Source: Halobacteroides halobius DSM 5150 (GTDB lineage: Bacteria; Bacillota; Halanaerobiia; Halobacteroidales; Halobacteroidaceae). Taken from it: 64,000 nucleotides of DNA. Positions 33,587 through 42,164 of this stretch are shown in pieces (positions within the stretch are counted from its first letter, which is position 1; every line of letters begins with the position of its first letter). A program made the translations under genes and the position numbers. The stretch spans positions 558,001 to 622,000 of the forward strand of contig NC_019978.1 in the NCBI RefSeq assembly GCF_000328625.1, given 5' to 3'. Under the pieces are notes generated by a model. The model ran no database searches. It worked only from the letters and a program-made list of their open reading frames with translations, and was not told the DNA's origin.

Positions 33587-36208
33587 ATGGAGATAATTAC
33601 TACCCATCAGCGAACGGATTTTGATGGATTAGCAGCTATGGTAGCTGCTCAAAAGTTATATCCAGCAGCTATTATGGTCTTTCCAGGAAAATTGGCTAAT
33701 AATGTAAAGGAATTTATGGCTTTATATAAAGATAGAATTCCTGTTAAACGGCCTAGAGAGATAAATAAATCTAGAGTAAATAAGGTTATTATGGTAGATA
33801 ATAATTTACCAACTAGAACGGGAGCTTTAATAGATCTATTTGAAGAATCGGAAGTAGAGATTATAATTTATGACCATCATCAAGATGAACAGATTGATGA
33901 TGATCAGATTATAAAATCTGTTGGGGCTACAACCACTATTTTAGTAGATAAGTTACTGGCAAAGAAAATAGAAATAACTCCTTTTGAAGCTACTTTATTT
34001 GCTTTGGGTATCTATGAGGATACAGGAGGATTGATTTATAAAAATACGACATCTTTAGATGCTCAAGTTGTTGCTTCTTTATTAGAATCAAGGGCCAATC
34101 TCGAGATTGTAGAGGAGTATATAGACCATTCTTTAGATCGAAAACAACAAAAGTTATTTAATAAATTACTTGATTCCTTACATCAAATTTCAGTTAAAGG
34201 ATTAAAGATTGATACCTTTCAGGCTGAAGCTAAAGAATATATCCCAGATATTTCATTATTAACCCATAAACTAAATGACTTACATAATTGTGATGCATTA
34301 TTTGTACTAGTTAAGTTTACGAATTCCAATAAGATTCTTGTTATTGGTCGAAGTAAGAGCGATAATATTAATGTAGCACAAATACTGAATTATTTTGGTG
34401 GGGGAGGACATAATCGAGCTGCTTCAGTAACTATTGAATGTGAAGAATCAGCTGAACTATTAGAGTGGGAACAAGAAGTTCTTAAAGTAGCTCGAGAAAA
34501 GATTAGTCCTTCTATCTTAGTTAAAGATATAATGTCTACTCCAGTAAAGACAATAACTGCGGATACTACTATGAAAGAAGCTGATAAGATAATGTTACGT
34601 AATAATTGGTCTGGATTAGTAGTCTGTAAAGATGACGAATTAGTAGGTATTATTTCCAAGCGAGATATTGATAAAGTTAGAAATTATGACTTATTGCATG
34701 CCCCAGTTAAAGGGTATATGTCTACTAATGTAATTACTATTAATCCTGATGCTTCTTTAAAAGAGGTGCAAGAACAAATTGTCGAGCATGATATTGGTCG
34801 CTTACCTGTAGTTAATAAGGAAGATGATTTAGTAGGGATTATTACTCGAAATGATTTATTAAAACTCTTTTATGGTACAGATGATTATTTAAAAAATCGA
34901 CAAAATCTATACGGACGTAGCTTAGTTCAAGTACAGGAGAAAAGATATGATGTAACTGAAGAATTACAAATAGTGGACCAATCAATTATTGACCTATTAA
35001 AAAAGGCAGGAAGGTTAGCTGATGAGTTAGGATATAATCTTTATATAGTAGGTGGCTTTGTTAGAGATTTATTATTAGAAAGGATTAATTTGGACTTAGA
35101 TTTAGTAGTAGAAGGAGAGGGCATAGAGTTTGCCAAAACCTTGGCCCATAAGTTAAATGGAGACCTTGATATTTATCGTGATTTTGGAACAGCGGTAGTT
35201 GATTTAGATAATGTCAAGTTGGATATTGCTACAACTAGAATAGAATATTATCCCTATACTGCTAGTTTACCTGAGGTAGAACCTGGTTCAATTCAACAGG
35301 ATCTCTTTAGAAGAGATTTTACTATTAATGCTTTAGCGATACAACTTAATCCTACAGCTTTTGGTCAATTAGTAGATTATTTTAATGGAAAAAAAGATTT
35401 AGAAGCAGGAGTTATTCACTTGTTACATAATTTCAGTTTATATGATGATCCAACTAGGATTTTTAGGGCTTTTAGATTTGCTAGTCGCTATGGTTATCAA
35501 TTTTATGAAGAGACAGAGAGGTTAATTAAACAAGCTATTGATTTAGATACAATTGAGAAGTTGAGTCCTAATCGATTATTTGGGAAACTAAAACATGGTT
35601 TACAAGATGAAAATCCAACTTCATTTATTCGATTACTAGTTAAGTATGATATTTTAGTTTATTTTTCTGATAGTTTAGTTTGGAATCAAGTTAAAGAGAA
35701 GTTAGTTAAGCAAGTGGATAAAATTATAGGGTGGGCAATGAAGAAAGAGCAAAATATTGAGTTTACTCCTTGGATACTCTATTTAATGACTTTATTAGAA
35801 CATTTCACCAAAGAAGAAGTAGAAAAGTTTAGTAAAAAGTTTAACTTAAATAGTCAACTAAAGAGTCGGATTAAGACTAGTTTGGAGATTGAGCAAATAA
35901 TTACTAAACTAAAGCAAGCAGAAAGAAATAGTGAGGTTTATTACACTTTAGAAGGCTTAAAGATAGAAGAACTATTATTTATACTAGTTAAGGATTTTAG
36001 TCTTACAGAAAAGATTTCTTTATTTTTAGAGGAATTAAAGGAAGTAGAGATTAAAGTTAGTGGTAAAGATATAATTGATTTAGGTTATCAACCAGGCCCT
36101 TATTTTAAACAGATACTAAAAGAAGTAAAAAGGGCCAAGCTAGATGGAAAGATAGATTCTACCCCAGAGGAGCATCAATTCTTAGAGAAGTGTTTACAAA
36201 GGAGGTAA
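33587..36208 (+). CDS. DHH phosphoesterase - CBS - tRNA nucleotidyltransferase fusion
   Basis: 873-aa multidomain protein. N-terminal DHH/DHHA1 phosphoesterase (1-300; TDFDGLAA, VDNN, YDHHQDE and GGGGHNRAAS), two CBS domains (about 309-425; SGLVV..LVGIISKRD and VVNKEDDLVGIITRND), then a class II poly(A)/CCA nucleotidyltransferase head at about 484 (GGFVRDLL, LDLDLVVEG) with RRDFTINALA and RIFRAFRFASRYG in the RNA-binding part. Such fusions occur in bacteria that split CCA addition between C- and A-adding enzymes, so this may add the terminal A or repair CCA ends. Role of the DHH part unclear. Confidence 0.9.
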   Translation: MEIITTHQRTDFDGLAAMVAAQKLYPAAIMVFPGKLANNVKEFMALYKDRIPVKRPREINKSRVNKVIMVDNNLPTRTGALIDLFEESEVEIIIYDHHQDEQIDDDQIIKSVGATTTILVDKLLAKKIEITPFEATLFALGIYEDTGGLIYKNTTSLDAQVVASLLESRANLEIVEEYIDHSLDRKQQKLFNKLLDSLHQISVKGLKIDTFQAEAKEYIPDISLLTHKLNDLHNCDALFVLVKFTNSNKILVIGRSKSDNINVAQILNYFGGGGHNRAASVTIECEESAELLEWEQEVLKVAREKISPSILVKDIMSTPVKTITADTTMKEADKIMLRNNWSGLVVCKDDELVGIISKRDIDKVRNYDLLHAPVKGYMSTNVITINPDASLKEVQEQIVEHDIGRLPVVNKEDDLVGIITRNDLLKLFYGTDDYLKNRQNLYGRSLVQVQEKRYDVTEELQIVDQSIIDLLKKAGRLADELGYNLYIVGGFVRDLLLERINLDLDLVVEGEGIEFAKTLAHKLNGDLDIYRDFGTAVVDLDNVKLDIATTRIEYYPYTASLPEVEPGSIQQDLFRRDFTINALAIQLNPTAFGQLVDYFNGKKDLEAGVIHLLHNFSLYDDPTRIFRAFRFASRYGYQFYEETERLIKQAIDLDTIEKLSPNRLFGKLKHGLQDENPTSFIRLLVKYDILVYFSDSLVWNQVKEKLVKQVDKIIGWAMKKEQNIEFTPWILYLMTLLEHFTKEEVEKFSKKFNLNSQLKSRIKTSLEIEQIITKLKQAERNSEVYYTLEGLKIEELLFILVKDFSLTEKISLFLEELKEVEIKVSGKDIIDLGYQPGPYFKQILKEVKRAKLDGKIDSTPEEHQFLEKCLQRR

Positions 36209-36211
36209 AGT

Positions 36212-36823
36212 ATGAATTTTATTGCAGAGTTGGTTTTATTAATTCCTGTTTTATTGTTATCTTTATCAATGCATGAATTTGCTCATGGCAAGATGGCAGA
36301 TTTCTTAGGAGATCCAACCCCTAAAGCTACAGGAAGATTGACTTTAAATCCATTGGCCCATTTAAGTTTTTTGGGGACATTGGTTTTATTATTGACCAGG
36401 AGATTTGGCTGGGCCAAACCAGTACAGATAAATCCTAAGTATTTTAAGGATAGAAAAAAGGGTATGATGTTAGTTGGCTTGGCTGGTCCATTGGCTAATA
36501 TTTCTTTAGCAATTACATTTGCTATTATGTATAACTATTTGAGTTTTTTATTTACATTTTTTAATCCTAGAATAATTGCTTACTTTTTTCAGATTGCAAT
36601 TGCAGTTAATTTAGGGTTAGCTATCTTTAATTTAATACCTATTCCCCCTTTGGATGGATCAAAAATTTTAGAGGGAATATTACCTAAAAGCATGGACCAT
36701 ATCTTATATAATTTAAAGGCTTATGGGCCATTCTTTTTATTATTATTTTTATTTATGGGGTGGCTTGATTTTATTATTAATCCGATATTTGGGGTATTAT
36801 TTAATTTGATATTACAAATTTAA
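36212..36823 (+). CDS. Site-2 protease family M50 membrane metalloprotease
   Basis: 203-aa polytopic protein. Zinc ligands H21-E22-x-x-H25 in SMHEFAHG and D148 in NLIPIPPLDGSK; AGPLANISLA is the substrate-helix motif. It belongs to the minimal M50B group without PDZ or CBS domain; substrate unknown. AAAGGAGG lies in the end of the fusion gene 4 bp upstream. Confidence 0.9.
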   Translation: MNFIAELVLLIPVLLLSLSMHEFAHGKMADFLGDPTPKATGRLTLNPLAHLSFLGTLVLLLTRRFGWAKPVQINPKYFKDRKKGMMLVGLAGPLANISLAITFAIMYNYLSFLFTFFNPRIIAYFFQIAIAVNLGLAIFNLIPIPPLDGSKILEGILPKSMDHILYNLKAYGPFFLLLFLFMGWLDFIINPIFGVLFNLILQI

Positions 36824-36854
36824 ACTAATTATTTATTATAAGGAGTGAGGATAA

Positions 36855-37841
36855 ATGTCTAATAAAGGTACTATTTTAAGTGGTTCACGTCCAACAGGTA
36901 AATTACATTTAGGACATTTAATTGGAGTACTAGATAACTGGAAGGATTTACAAGAAGACTATGATTGTATTTTTGAGGTAGCTGATTGGCATGCTTTAAC
37001 AACCAAGTATGATCAAACTGAGAATATAAAACAACATATTAGAGAGATGGTGGCTGATTGGATCGGGGCAGGGATTGACCCTAGGAAGAGTACTTTGTTT
37101 ATTCAATCAGATGTTCCTGAAATTGCTGAATTGCATTTATTATTATCTATGATTGTATCAGTTGGTCGGTTAGAAAGAAATCCTACTTATAAGGAACAAA
37201 TTCAAGAATTAGGGGATAATGATTCTATTCCATTTGGTTTATTAGAGTATCCAGTCTTACAAGCTGCAGATATTCTATTTGCTAAAGCAGACACAGTACC
37301 AGTAGGAGAAGATCAATTACCACATATTGAGATCACTCGAGATATTGCTCGTAGATTTAATTATTTATACGAAGAAGTCTTTCCAGAACCAGAATCCAAA
37401 TTGGCTAAAGTGCCTAGGTTACCTGGTTTAGATGGTCGCAAAATGAGTAAAAGTTATGGAAATGCTATCTATTTATCTGATAGTAAAGATGAGATTAATG
37501 ACAAAGTTAATCAAATGGTAACAGACCCAGAAAGAATTAGATTAAGTGACCCAGGAAATCCAGATGTTTGTTCAGTTTATGATTTTCATGAGATATTTAA
37601 TAAGGAAGAAGCAGAAGATATAGCAGCTGAATGTCGTAGTGCTGATCTGGGTTGTGTTGATTGTAAGAATAGGTTAGCTAATGTATTAAATAATGAGTTA
37701 GCAGGGATTAGAAATAAAAGAGAGGAACTATTAGCTAATCCAAAACAAATAGATGAAATTTTAGCTAAAGGAACCCAAAAGGTCAGAAAACAAGCAAAAG
37801 AAACACTTAAAGAAGTAAGAGCTGCAATGAATTTAAAATAG
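36855..37841 (+). CDS. trpS: Tryptophanyl-tRNA synthetase
   Basis: 328-aa class Ic aminoacyl-tRNA synthetase charging tRNA-Trp. HLGH (18-21) is the HIGH motif and KMSKS lies at about 195-199. LEYPVLQAADIL and VPVGEDQLPHIEITRDIARRFN (seen as two blocks) match the family. Typical length. No T-box fits in the 31-bp gap upstream; AAGGAGTGAGG precedes the ATG. Confidence 0.97.
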   Translation: MSNKGTILSGSRPTGKLHLGHLIGVLDNWKDLQEDYDCIFEVADWHALTTKYDQTENIKQHIREMVADWIGAGIDPRKSTLFIQSDVPEIAELHLLLSMIVSVGRLERNPTYKEQIQELGDNDSIPFGLLEYPVLQAADILFAKADTVPVGEDQLPHIEITRDIARRFNYLYEEVFPEPESKLAKVPRLPGLDGRKMSKSYGNAIYLSDSKDEINDKVNQMVTDPERIRLSDPGNPDVCSVYDFHEIFNKEEAEDIAAECRSADLGCVDCKNRLANVLNNELAGIRNKREELLANPKQIDEILAKGTQKVRKQAKETLKEVRAAMNLK

Positions 37842-37851
37842 GAGTGGAAGC

Positions 37852-38619
37852 ATGGGGTATGAAGTAAAGATTGATACTTTTGAAGGGCCAATAGATCTAC
37901 TACTACATCTATTAAATAAAAATGAAGTCCAGATTTATGATATAAAGATTTCGGAAATTACCGACCAGTATCTAGATTATATTGCTACTATGCAAAAACT
38001 TGATTTAGATGTAGCTAGTGAGTTTTTAATAATGGCAGCCCGATTAATAGAAGTTAAGGCTGAGACTTTATTACCAAGTAAGCAGGGCCAAGATCAAGAT
38101 AAAGATAAAAAAGATAATAAAGATCCTCGCCAAAAACTTGTAGAAAGATTATTAGAGTATAAAAAGTATAAGGATTTAGCAACTAAATTGCAAGCTTTTG
38201 AAGCAGAAGAACGGAAGTCATACACTAGAAATGTAGCTCCTTTATTAAGTCAGTTAGAATTTGAAGAAGAGAATCCCTTAGAAGATATAGGAGTGGATGA
38301 TTTTGCTGCTGCTTTTAAGAAAGTATTAATTAGGCATAAACTCAAACAAGAAGACAAAACCGAAGATAAACAAGAAGGTATTTCACATCTTACTCCACAA
38401 GAAGTAACAATTAAAGAACAGCAAGGGTATATTATGCAACAATTAGTAGCAACTAAAGGGCTTAATTTTACTGATTTATTTGTTGATTTAGAAACTAAAT
38501 TAGAGATAGTGGTAACTTTTATGGCTGTATTAGAATTGATAAAAATGAAAGAAGTTAAAGTAGAACAAATAGATAATTTTGCAAGAATTAAGATTTATCA
38601 TGTGAGGAGTGGTAGTTGA
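37852..38619 (+). CDS. scpA: Segregation and condensation protein A
   Basis: 255-aa kleisin that bridges SMC heads and binds ScpB. N-terminal FEGPIDLLLHLLNKNE is the SMC-neck-binding signature; a charged Gln/Asp/Lys linker (about 80-100) and a C-terminal winged helix (MAVLELIKMKEVKVEQ) follow. The start is 10 bp after trpS. Overlaps scpB by one to four nt. SMC is at 47869. Confidence 0.95.
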   Translation: MGYEVKIDTFEGPIDLLLHLLNKNEVQIYDIKISEITDQYLDYIATMQKLDLDVASEFLIMAARLIEVKAETLLPSKQGQDQDKDKKDNKDPRQKLVERLLEYKKYKDLATKLQAFEAEERKSYTRNVAPLLSQLEFEEENPLEDIGVDDFAAAFKKVLIRHKLKQEDKTEDKQEGISHLTPQEVTIKEQQGYIMQQLVATKGLNFTDLFVDLETKLEIVVTFMAVLELIKMKEVKVEQIDNFARIKIYHVRSGS

Positions 38620-39185
38620 TGAATAAACAAGAAGCCAAAGCAGCAGTTGAAGCTTTATTGTTTATGGCTACTGATTCATTAGCAGTTAAAGATATAAAAG
38701 AAGTAACTAATTTAACTACTACAGAAGTTAATCAAATTTTAACTCAGCTAAAAGAAGATTATCAAGCTGTTGATAAAGGAATTAAATTAGTACAAGTTAA
38801 TCAAGGTTTTCAATTTCAAACAAAATCTGAGTATCGTTCATTTATTAAAGCAATGCACAAGCCTAAAGAAGATAATACTCTAAGTCAAGCTGCATTAGAA
38901 ACTTTAGCTATTATTGCTTATAAACAACCAGCAACTAGATCAGAAGTTGAAGAAATTAGAGGAGTTAATGTAGAAAAAGCTCTTAAAACCATCCAAAAGC
39001 GAGGCTTAGTAGAAGAAAAAGGTCGCAAGGATGCTATTGGTAGGCCTATTATTTATGGAACTACGGATTTATTTTTGGAATATATGGGGCTAAGTAGTCT
39101 TGATGAATTGCCTCCACCACAGGAATTTAATGAAGTAGATGACAGTGAAATAGAAGAAGAGTTAGATAATGAGCCAGATGCTTAA
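38619..39185 (+). CDS. scpB: Segregation and condensation protein B
   Basis: 188-aa tandem winged-helix protein of the Smc-ScpAB loader. AAVEALLFMATDSLAVKDI is the first winged helix, LSQAALETLAIIAYKQPATRSEVEEIRGVN the second (read as consecutive blocks). ATG at 38619 overlaps the scpA stop (TGATG). The C-terminal tail EIEEELDNEPDA is interesting: an almost identical tail with its terminator recurs at 43203-43255. Confidence 0.95.
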   Translation: MNKQEAKAAVEALLFMATDSLAVKDIKEVTNLTTTEVNQILTQLKEDYQAVDKGIKLVQVNQGFQFQTKSEYRSFIKAMHKPKEDNTLSQAALETLAIIAYKQPATRSEVEEIRGVNVEKALKTIQKRGLVEEKGRKDAIGRPIIYGTTDLFLEYMGLSSLDELPPPQEFNEVDDSEIEEELDNEPDA

Positions 39186-39199
39186 TTGCATCTGGTTTT
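39147..39199 (+). repeat. Direct repeat copy 1 (scpB tail plus terminator)
   Basis: 53 bp covering the last 13 codons of scpB and its terminator stem; 49 of 53 positions match the copy at 43203-43255. Together they bracket the iron ABC operon. Confidence 0.85.
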
Positions 39200-39202
39200 T
39201 TT
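39174..39202 (+). terminator. Terminator of scpB
   Basis: CCAGATGC (39174-39181) with GCATCTGG (39188-39195) and a run of seven Ts. The stop codon is in the loop. Confidence 0.9.
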
Positions 39203-39345
39203 AGTTTGTAAATACGATATTATATTTAAGAATAAATTAGATATTTTAAGTAAAGGAGAGTAATTTAGTTATAATTTAACTTAAGAATAATTAGAGGGAG
39301 TTGCTTAGCTATTTATGTTGTTATATACTTTAGTTAGTCAGTATT

Positions 39346-39364
39346 GAAAATGGTTATCGATTTA
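39346..39364. promoter_or_regulatory. Possible second, weaker Fur-like site
   Basis: GAAAATGGTTATCGATTTA resembles the Fur box at about 11 of 19 positions; it lies 36 bp before the strong site. Confidence 0.3.
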
Positions 39365-39399
39365 AATTAAGATTGGTTACTTATTTTTTGCTTTTTTAT

Positions 39400-39418
39400 G
39401 ATAATGATAATCAATCAA
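39400..39418. promoter_or_regulatory. Fur box upstream of the iron ABC operon
   Basis: GATAATGATAATCAATCAA matches the classical 19-bp Fur consensus (GATAATGATAATCATTATC) in its first 14 bases and 15 of 19 overall. It lies just before the ribosome binding site of the first gene, so iron repression of the operon is likely. Confidence 0.8.
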
Positions 39419-39442
39419 CATAAGATATTAAGGAGGTGAAAT

Positions 39443-40288
39443 ATTATAAAATTAAAGACAAAAGATTTAAATGTTAGTTATGGTGATGATTTAATAGTTA
39501 AAGGTCTTAATATTGAAATTGCAGCTAAAAAAATCACAGCAATTATAGGTTCTAATGGCAGTGGCAAATCAACATTATTAAAAGCAATGACAAGAATCAT
39601 CTCCTATCAATCAGGAAAAGTTGTTTTAGATGGTAAAAATATTTCCCAAGAGAATACAAATGCACTTGCTAAAAAGATGGCTATTCTTCCTCAAACTCAA
39701 GAAACCACAAGTGGTTTGACAGTTGGAGAATTAGTATCTTATGGCCGGTTTCCTTATCAGAGTAGTTTAGGAAGACTGACAGAGAAGGATTATAATGTTA
39801 TCAATTGGGCACTTGAAGTTACAGGAACAGAGAAATTTAAATATCAGACAGTAGATTTATTATCAGGTGGGCAAAGACAGCGCGTCTGGATTGCAATGGC
39901 ACTAGCCCAGGAGACAGATGTAATATTTTTAGATGAACCTACAACCTATTTAGATATGGCTCATCAGTTAGAGGTTTTAGAATTACTCCAGAGATTAAAT
40001 GATGAGCAGGAACGTACAATCATTATGGTACTTCATAATTTAAATCAAGCGGCTCGCTTTGCTGACCACATAATTGCTTTAAAAGAAGGAAAAGTTGTAA
40101 AATCAGGGGAGTGTAAGGAAGTAATTACCCCTAATGTACTTAAGAAAGTATTCAATATTGATGCTAAAATTGGAGAAGATCCAAGAACAGGTAAACCAAT
40201 GTGTATTACTTATGACTTAATAAATGGAGGTAATAATAATGAAAAAAATAATAATCACCACTATGCTTATGCTAGCACTGGTTTTTAG
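39443..40288 (+). CDS. Iron-chelate ABC transporter ATPase, non-standard start codon
   Basis: FecE/FhuC-type ATPase, 281 aa if started at ATT 39443. Walker A GSNGSGKST (39548-39574), LLSGGQRQRVW signature, Walker B VIFLDEPTTYLD and the H-loop MVLHNLNQA are intact. No ATG, GTG or TTG exists in frame between the upstream TGA (39437) and ATG 39587, which would delete the Walker A motif. AGGAGG at 39431-39436 is 6 nt before ATT 39443 and 9 before ATA 39446; relatives begin MKLKT-, which fits ATA 39446 best. So the gene uses a rare start, or a start mutation has weakened it. First gene of the operon, under a Fur box. Confidence 0.75.
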   Translation: MIKLKTKDLNVSYGDDLIVKGLNIEIAAKKITAIIGSNGSGKSTLLKAMTRIISYQSGKVVLDGKNISQENTNALAKKMAILPQTQETTSGLTVGELVSYGRFPYQSSLGRLTEKDYNVINWALEVTGTEKFKYQTVDLLSGGQRQRVWIAMALAQETDVIFLDEPTTYLDMAHQLEVLELLQRLNDEQERTIIMVLHNLNQAARFADHIIALKEGKVVKSGECKEVITPNVLKKVFNIDAKIGEDPRTGKPMCITYDLINGGNNNEKNNNHHYAYASTGF

Positions 40289-41135
40289 TATTAATAATGG
40301 TTTAGCAGTAGTTGCAGAAGCTAATTCAGAAACAATTACATATCAATCTGAGAATGGGCCAGTAGAGGTTCCGGCGAATCCAGAACGAATTATTGTTCTT
40401 AGTTCCTTTGCTGGTAATGTATTAGCTTTAGATGGAAATTTAGTTGGAGTCGACCCGTGGGCGAAGAAGAATCCGCTTTATAATTTAGATGGTGTAGAAG
40501 CAGTAACATCTGATAACTTAGAGAAGATAATTGAATTAAAACCTGACTTAATTATTGGACTATCGAGCACTAGTAATATTAATAGATTAAAGATGATTGC
40601 ACCAACTATAACTTATACTTATGGAAGATTGGGGTATTTAGAGCAACATTTAGAGATTGGTAAATTATTAAATAAAGAAGAAGAGGCTAGAACTTGGATT
40701 AATGATTTTAGAAAAAAAGCGCGGTCTGTAGGAGAAAAAATTCGAGAAAAAATTGGTGAAGATGCAACTGTAACAGTTATTGAAAACTATAATAAAATGC
40801 TTTATGTTTTCGGAGATAATTGGGCTCGGGGAACAGAGATTCTTTATCAAGAGATGAAATTAAAGATGCCTAAAAGAGTAAAAGAATTAGCTTTAAAACC
40901 TGGTTATTCTGCTATATCATTTGAAGTTTTACCAGAAGTTGCTGGAGATTATATAATTTTCAGTAAAAACTCAGGTGCTGATACTTCTTTCCAAGAAACT
41001 GAAACGTATAGGAATATTCCTGCTGTACAAAATGATAGGGTTTTTGAAGTGAATGCAGAAAAATTTTATTTTAATGATCCAATAACATTAGAATTTCAAT
41101 TAGATTTCTTTAAAGAAAAATTTTTAAATAATTAA
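40239..41135 (+). CDS. Iron-chelate ABC transporter substrate-binding protein
   Basis: 298-aa periplasmic-binding protein of the FepB/FhuD class. Signal peptide 1-26 (LMLALVFSINNGLAVVAEAN) without a lipobox Cys, unlike monoderm Firmicute relatives that are lipoproteins, consistent with a true periplasm. ANPERIIVLSSFAGNVLALDG and IIELKPDLIIGLSS are class-III binding-protein motifs. ATG at 40239 follows GGAGGTAATAATA; it overlaps the ATPase end by 50 nt. Confidence 0.9.
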   Translation: MKKIIITTMLMLALVFSINNGLAVVAEANSETITYQSENGPVEVPANPERIIVLSSFAGNVLALDGNLVGVDPWAKKNPLYNLDGVEAVTSDNLEKIIELKPDLIIGLSSTSNINRLKMIAPTITYTYGRLGYLEQHLEIGKLLNKEEEARTWINDFRKKARSVGEKIREKIGEDATVTVIENYNKMLYVFGDNWARGTEILYQEMKLKMPKRVKELALKPGYSAISFEVLPEVAGDYIIFSKNSGADTSFQETETYRNIPAVQNDRVFEVNAEKFYFNDPITLEFQLDFFKEKFLNN

Positions 41136-41156
41136 TTATTTTAGTGAGGTTTTTAG

Positions 41157-42164
41157 ATGAAAATTAACCTAAAATCAATTTCATTTATATACAAACTTAT
41201 TTTTAGTCTGTTTCTTCTTATAGGGATGTTCTTTTTAGCGATGCTTTTTGGGGCTGCAGATATTACAACAACTGAAGTCTGGCAGGCTTTAACTACTACT
41301 GCCACTGGAGATAATATATTGATTATTCGTGAAATTCGTTTACCTAGAGGGGTAGCGGCTATATTTGTTGGAGCGGCACTTGCAGTTTCAGGAGCAATAA
41401 TGCAGGGGATGACAAGAAATCCATTAGCTGACCCGGGGTTGTTTGGGTTAACTGCCGGAGCCAATGCAGCTTTAGCAGTTGCTATTGGCTTATTTCCTTC
41501 GTTGAACTACCTTGGTATAATGATTTCTTGTTTTATTGGGGCAGCCTTAGGATCAATACTGGTTTTTGGCATTGCTTCAATGAATAAAAAAGGTTTTTCT
41601 CCTTTTAGAATTGTTTTGGCTGGTTCTGCTGTTTCAGCATTCTTATATGCAGTTGCAGATGGAGCTAGCATCTACTTTAAAATATCAAAAGATGTCTCAA
41701 TGTGGACAGCAGGGGGAATAATCGGAACCTCCTGGAGTCAACTACAGATTATTATTCCATTTATTAGTATCGGATTATTTATTTCCTTGCTTTTTTCTAG
41801 ACACCTAACAATTTTAAGTTTAAATGAGGAAGTTGCTGTTGGTTTGGGGCAAAATATAACTCAGGTCAAGAGTATACTTTTTATAGTAATTATTTTATTA
41901 ACAGGTGCTGCTGTCTCTTTAGTGGGGAATATGGTATTTATAGGTTTAATGGTGCCCCATATAGTTCGTAGTATAGTTGGAACAGATTATCGTTTTATAT
42001 TGCCGATGTCAGCTATAATAGGAGCTGTGTATATGCTATTTGCTGACACATTAGGACGTACAATTAATGCTCCTTACGAAACACCAGTTGTAGCTATTAT
42101 AGCAATTATGGGTTTGCCATTCTTTTTGTTAATTGTTAGTAAAAGGGGGAGAGAACTTTTATGA
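41157..42164 (+). CDS. Iron-chelate ABC transporter permease (FecCD family) 1
   Basis: 335-aa FecCD-type permease with about ten membrane helices. IREIRLPRGVAAIFVGAALAVSG followed by AIMQGMTRNPLADPGLFGLTAGA (two blocks) and the GNMVFIGLMVPHIVRSIVG coupling segment are diagnostic. Pairs with the second permease, whose start overlaps its stop by 4 nt, to form a heterodimer. Confidence 0.93.
   Translation: MKINLKSISFIYKLIFSLFLLIGMFFLAMLFGAADITTTEVWQALTTTATGDNILIIREIRLPRGVAAIFVGAALAVSGAIMQGMTRNPLADPGLFGLTAGANAALAVAIGLFPSLNYLGIMISCFIGAALGSILVFGIASMNKKGFSPFRIVLAGSAVSAFLYAVADGASIYFKISKDVSMWTAGGIIGTSWSQLQIIIPFISIGLFISLLFSRHLTILSLNEEVAVGLGQNITQVKSILFIVIILLTGAAVSLVGNMVFIGLMVPHIVRSIVGTDYRFILPMSAIIGAVYMLFADTLGRTINAPYETPVVAIIAIMGLPFFLLIVSKRGRELL

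Noticed and set aside
40224-40238. Longer N-terminal form of the iron-binding protein starting at 40224
   Set aside because: It lies inside the ATPase gene before the GGAGG site; ATG 40239 has correct spacing and begins a good signal peptide.
39587-40288. Short ATPase version starting at ATG 39587
   Set aside because: It would lose the Walker A motif visible in frame at 39548-39574, and there is no ribosome binding site before 39587.
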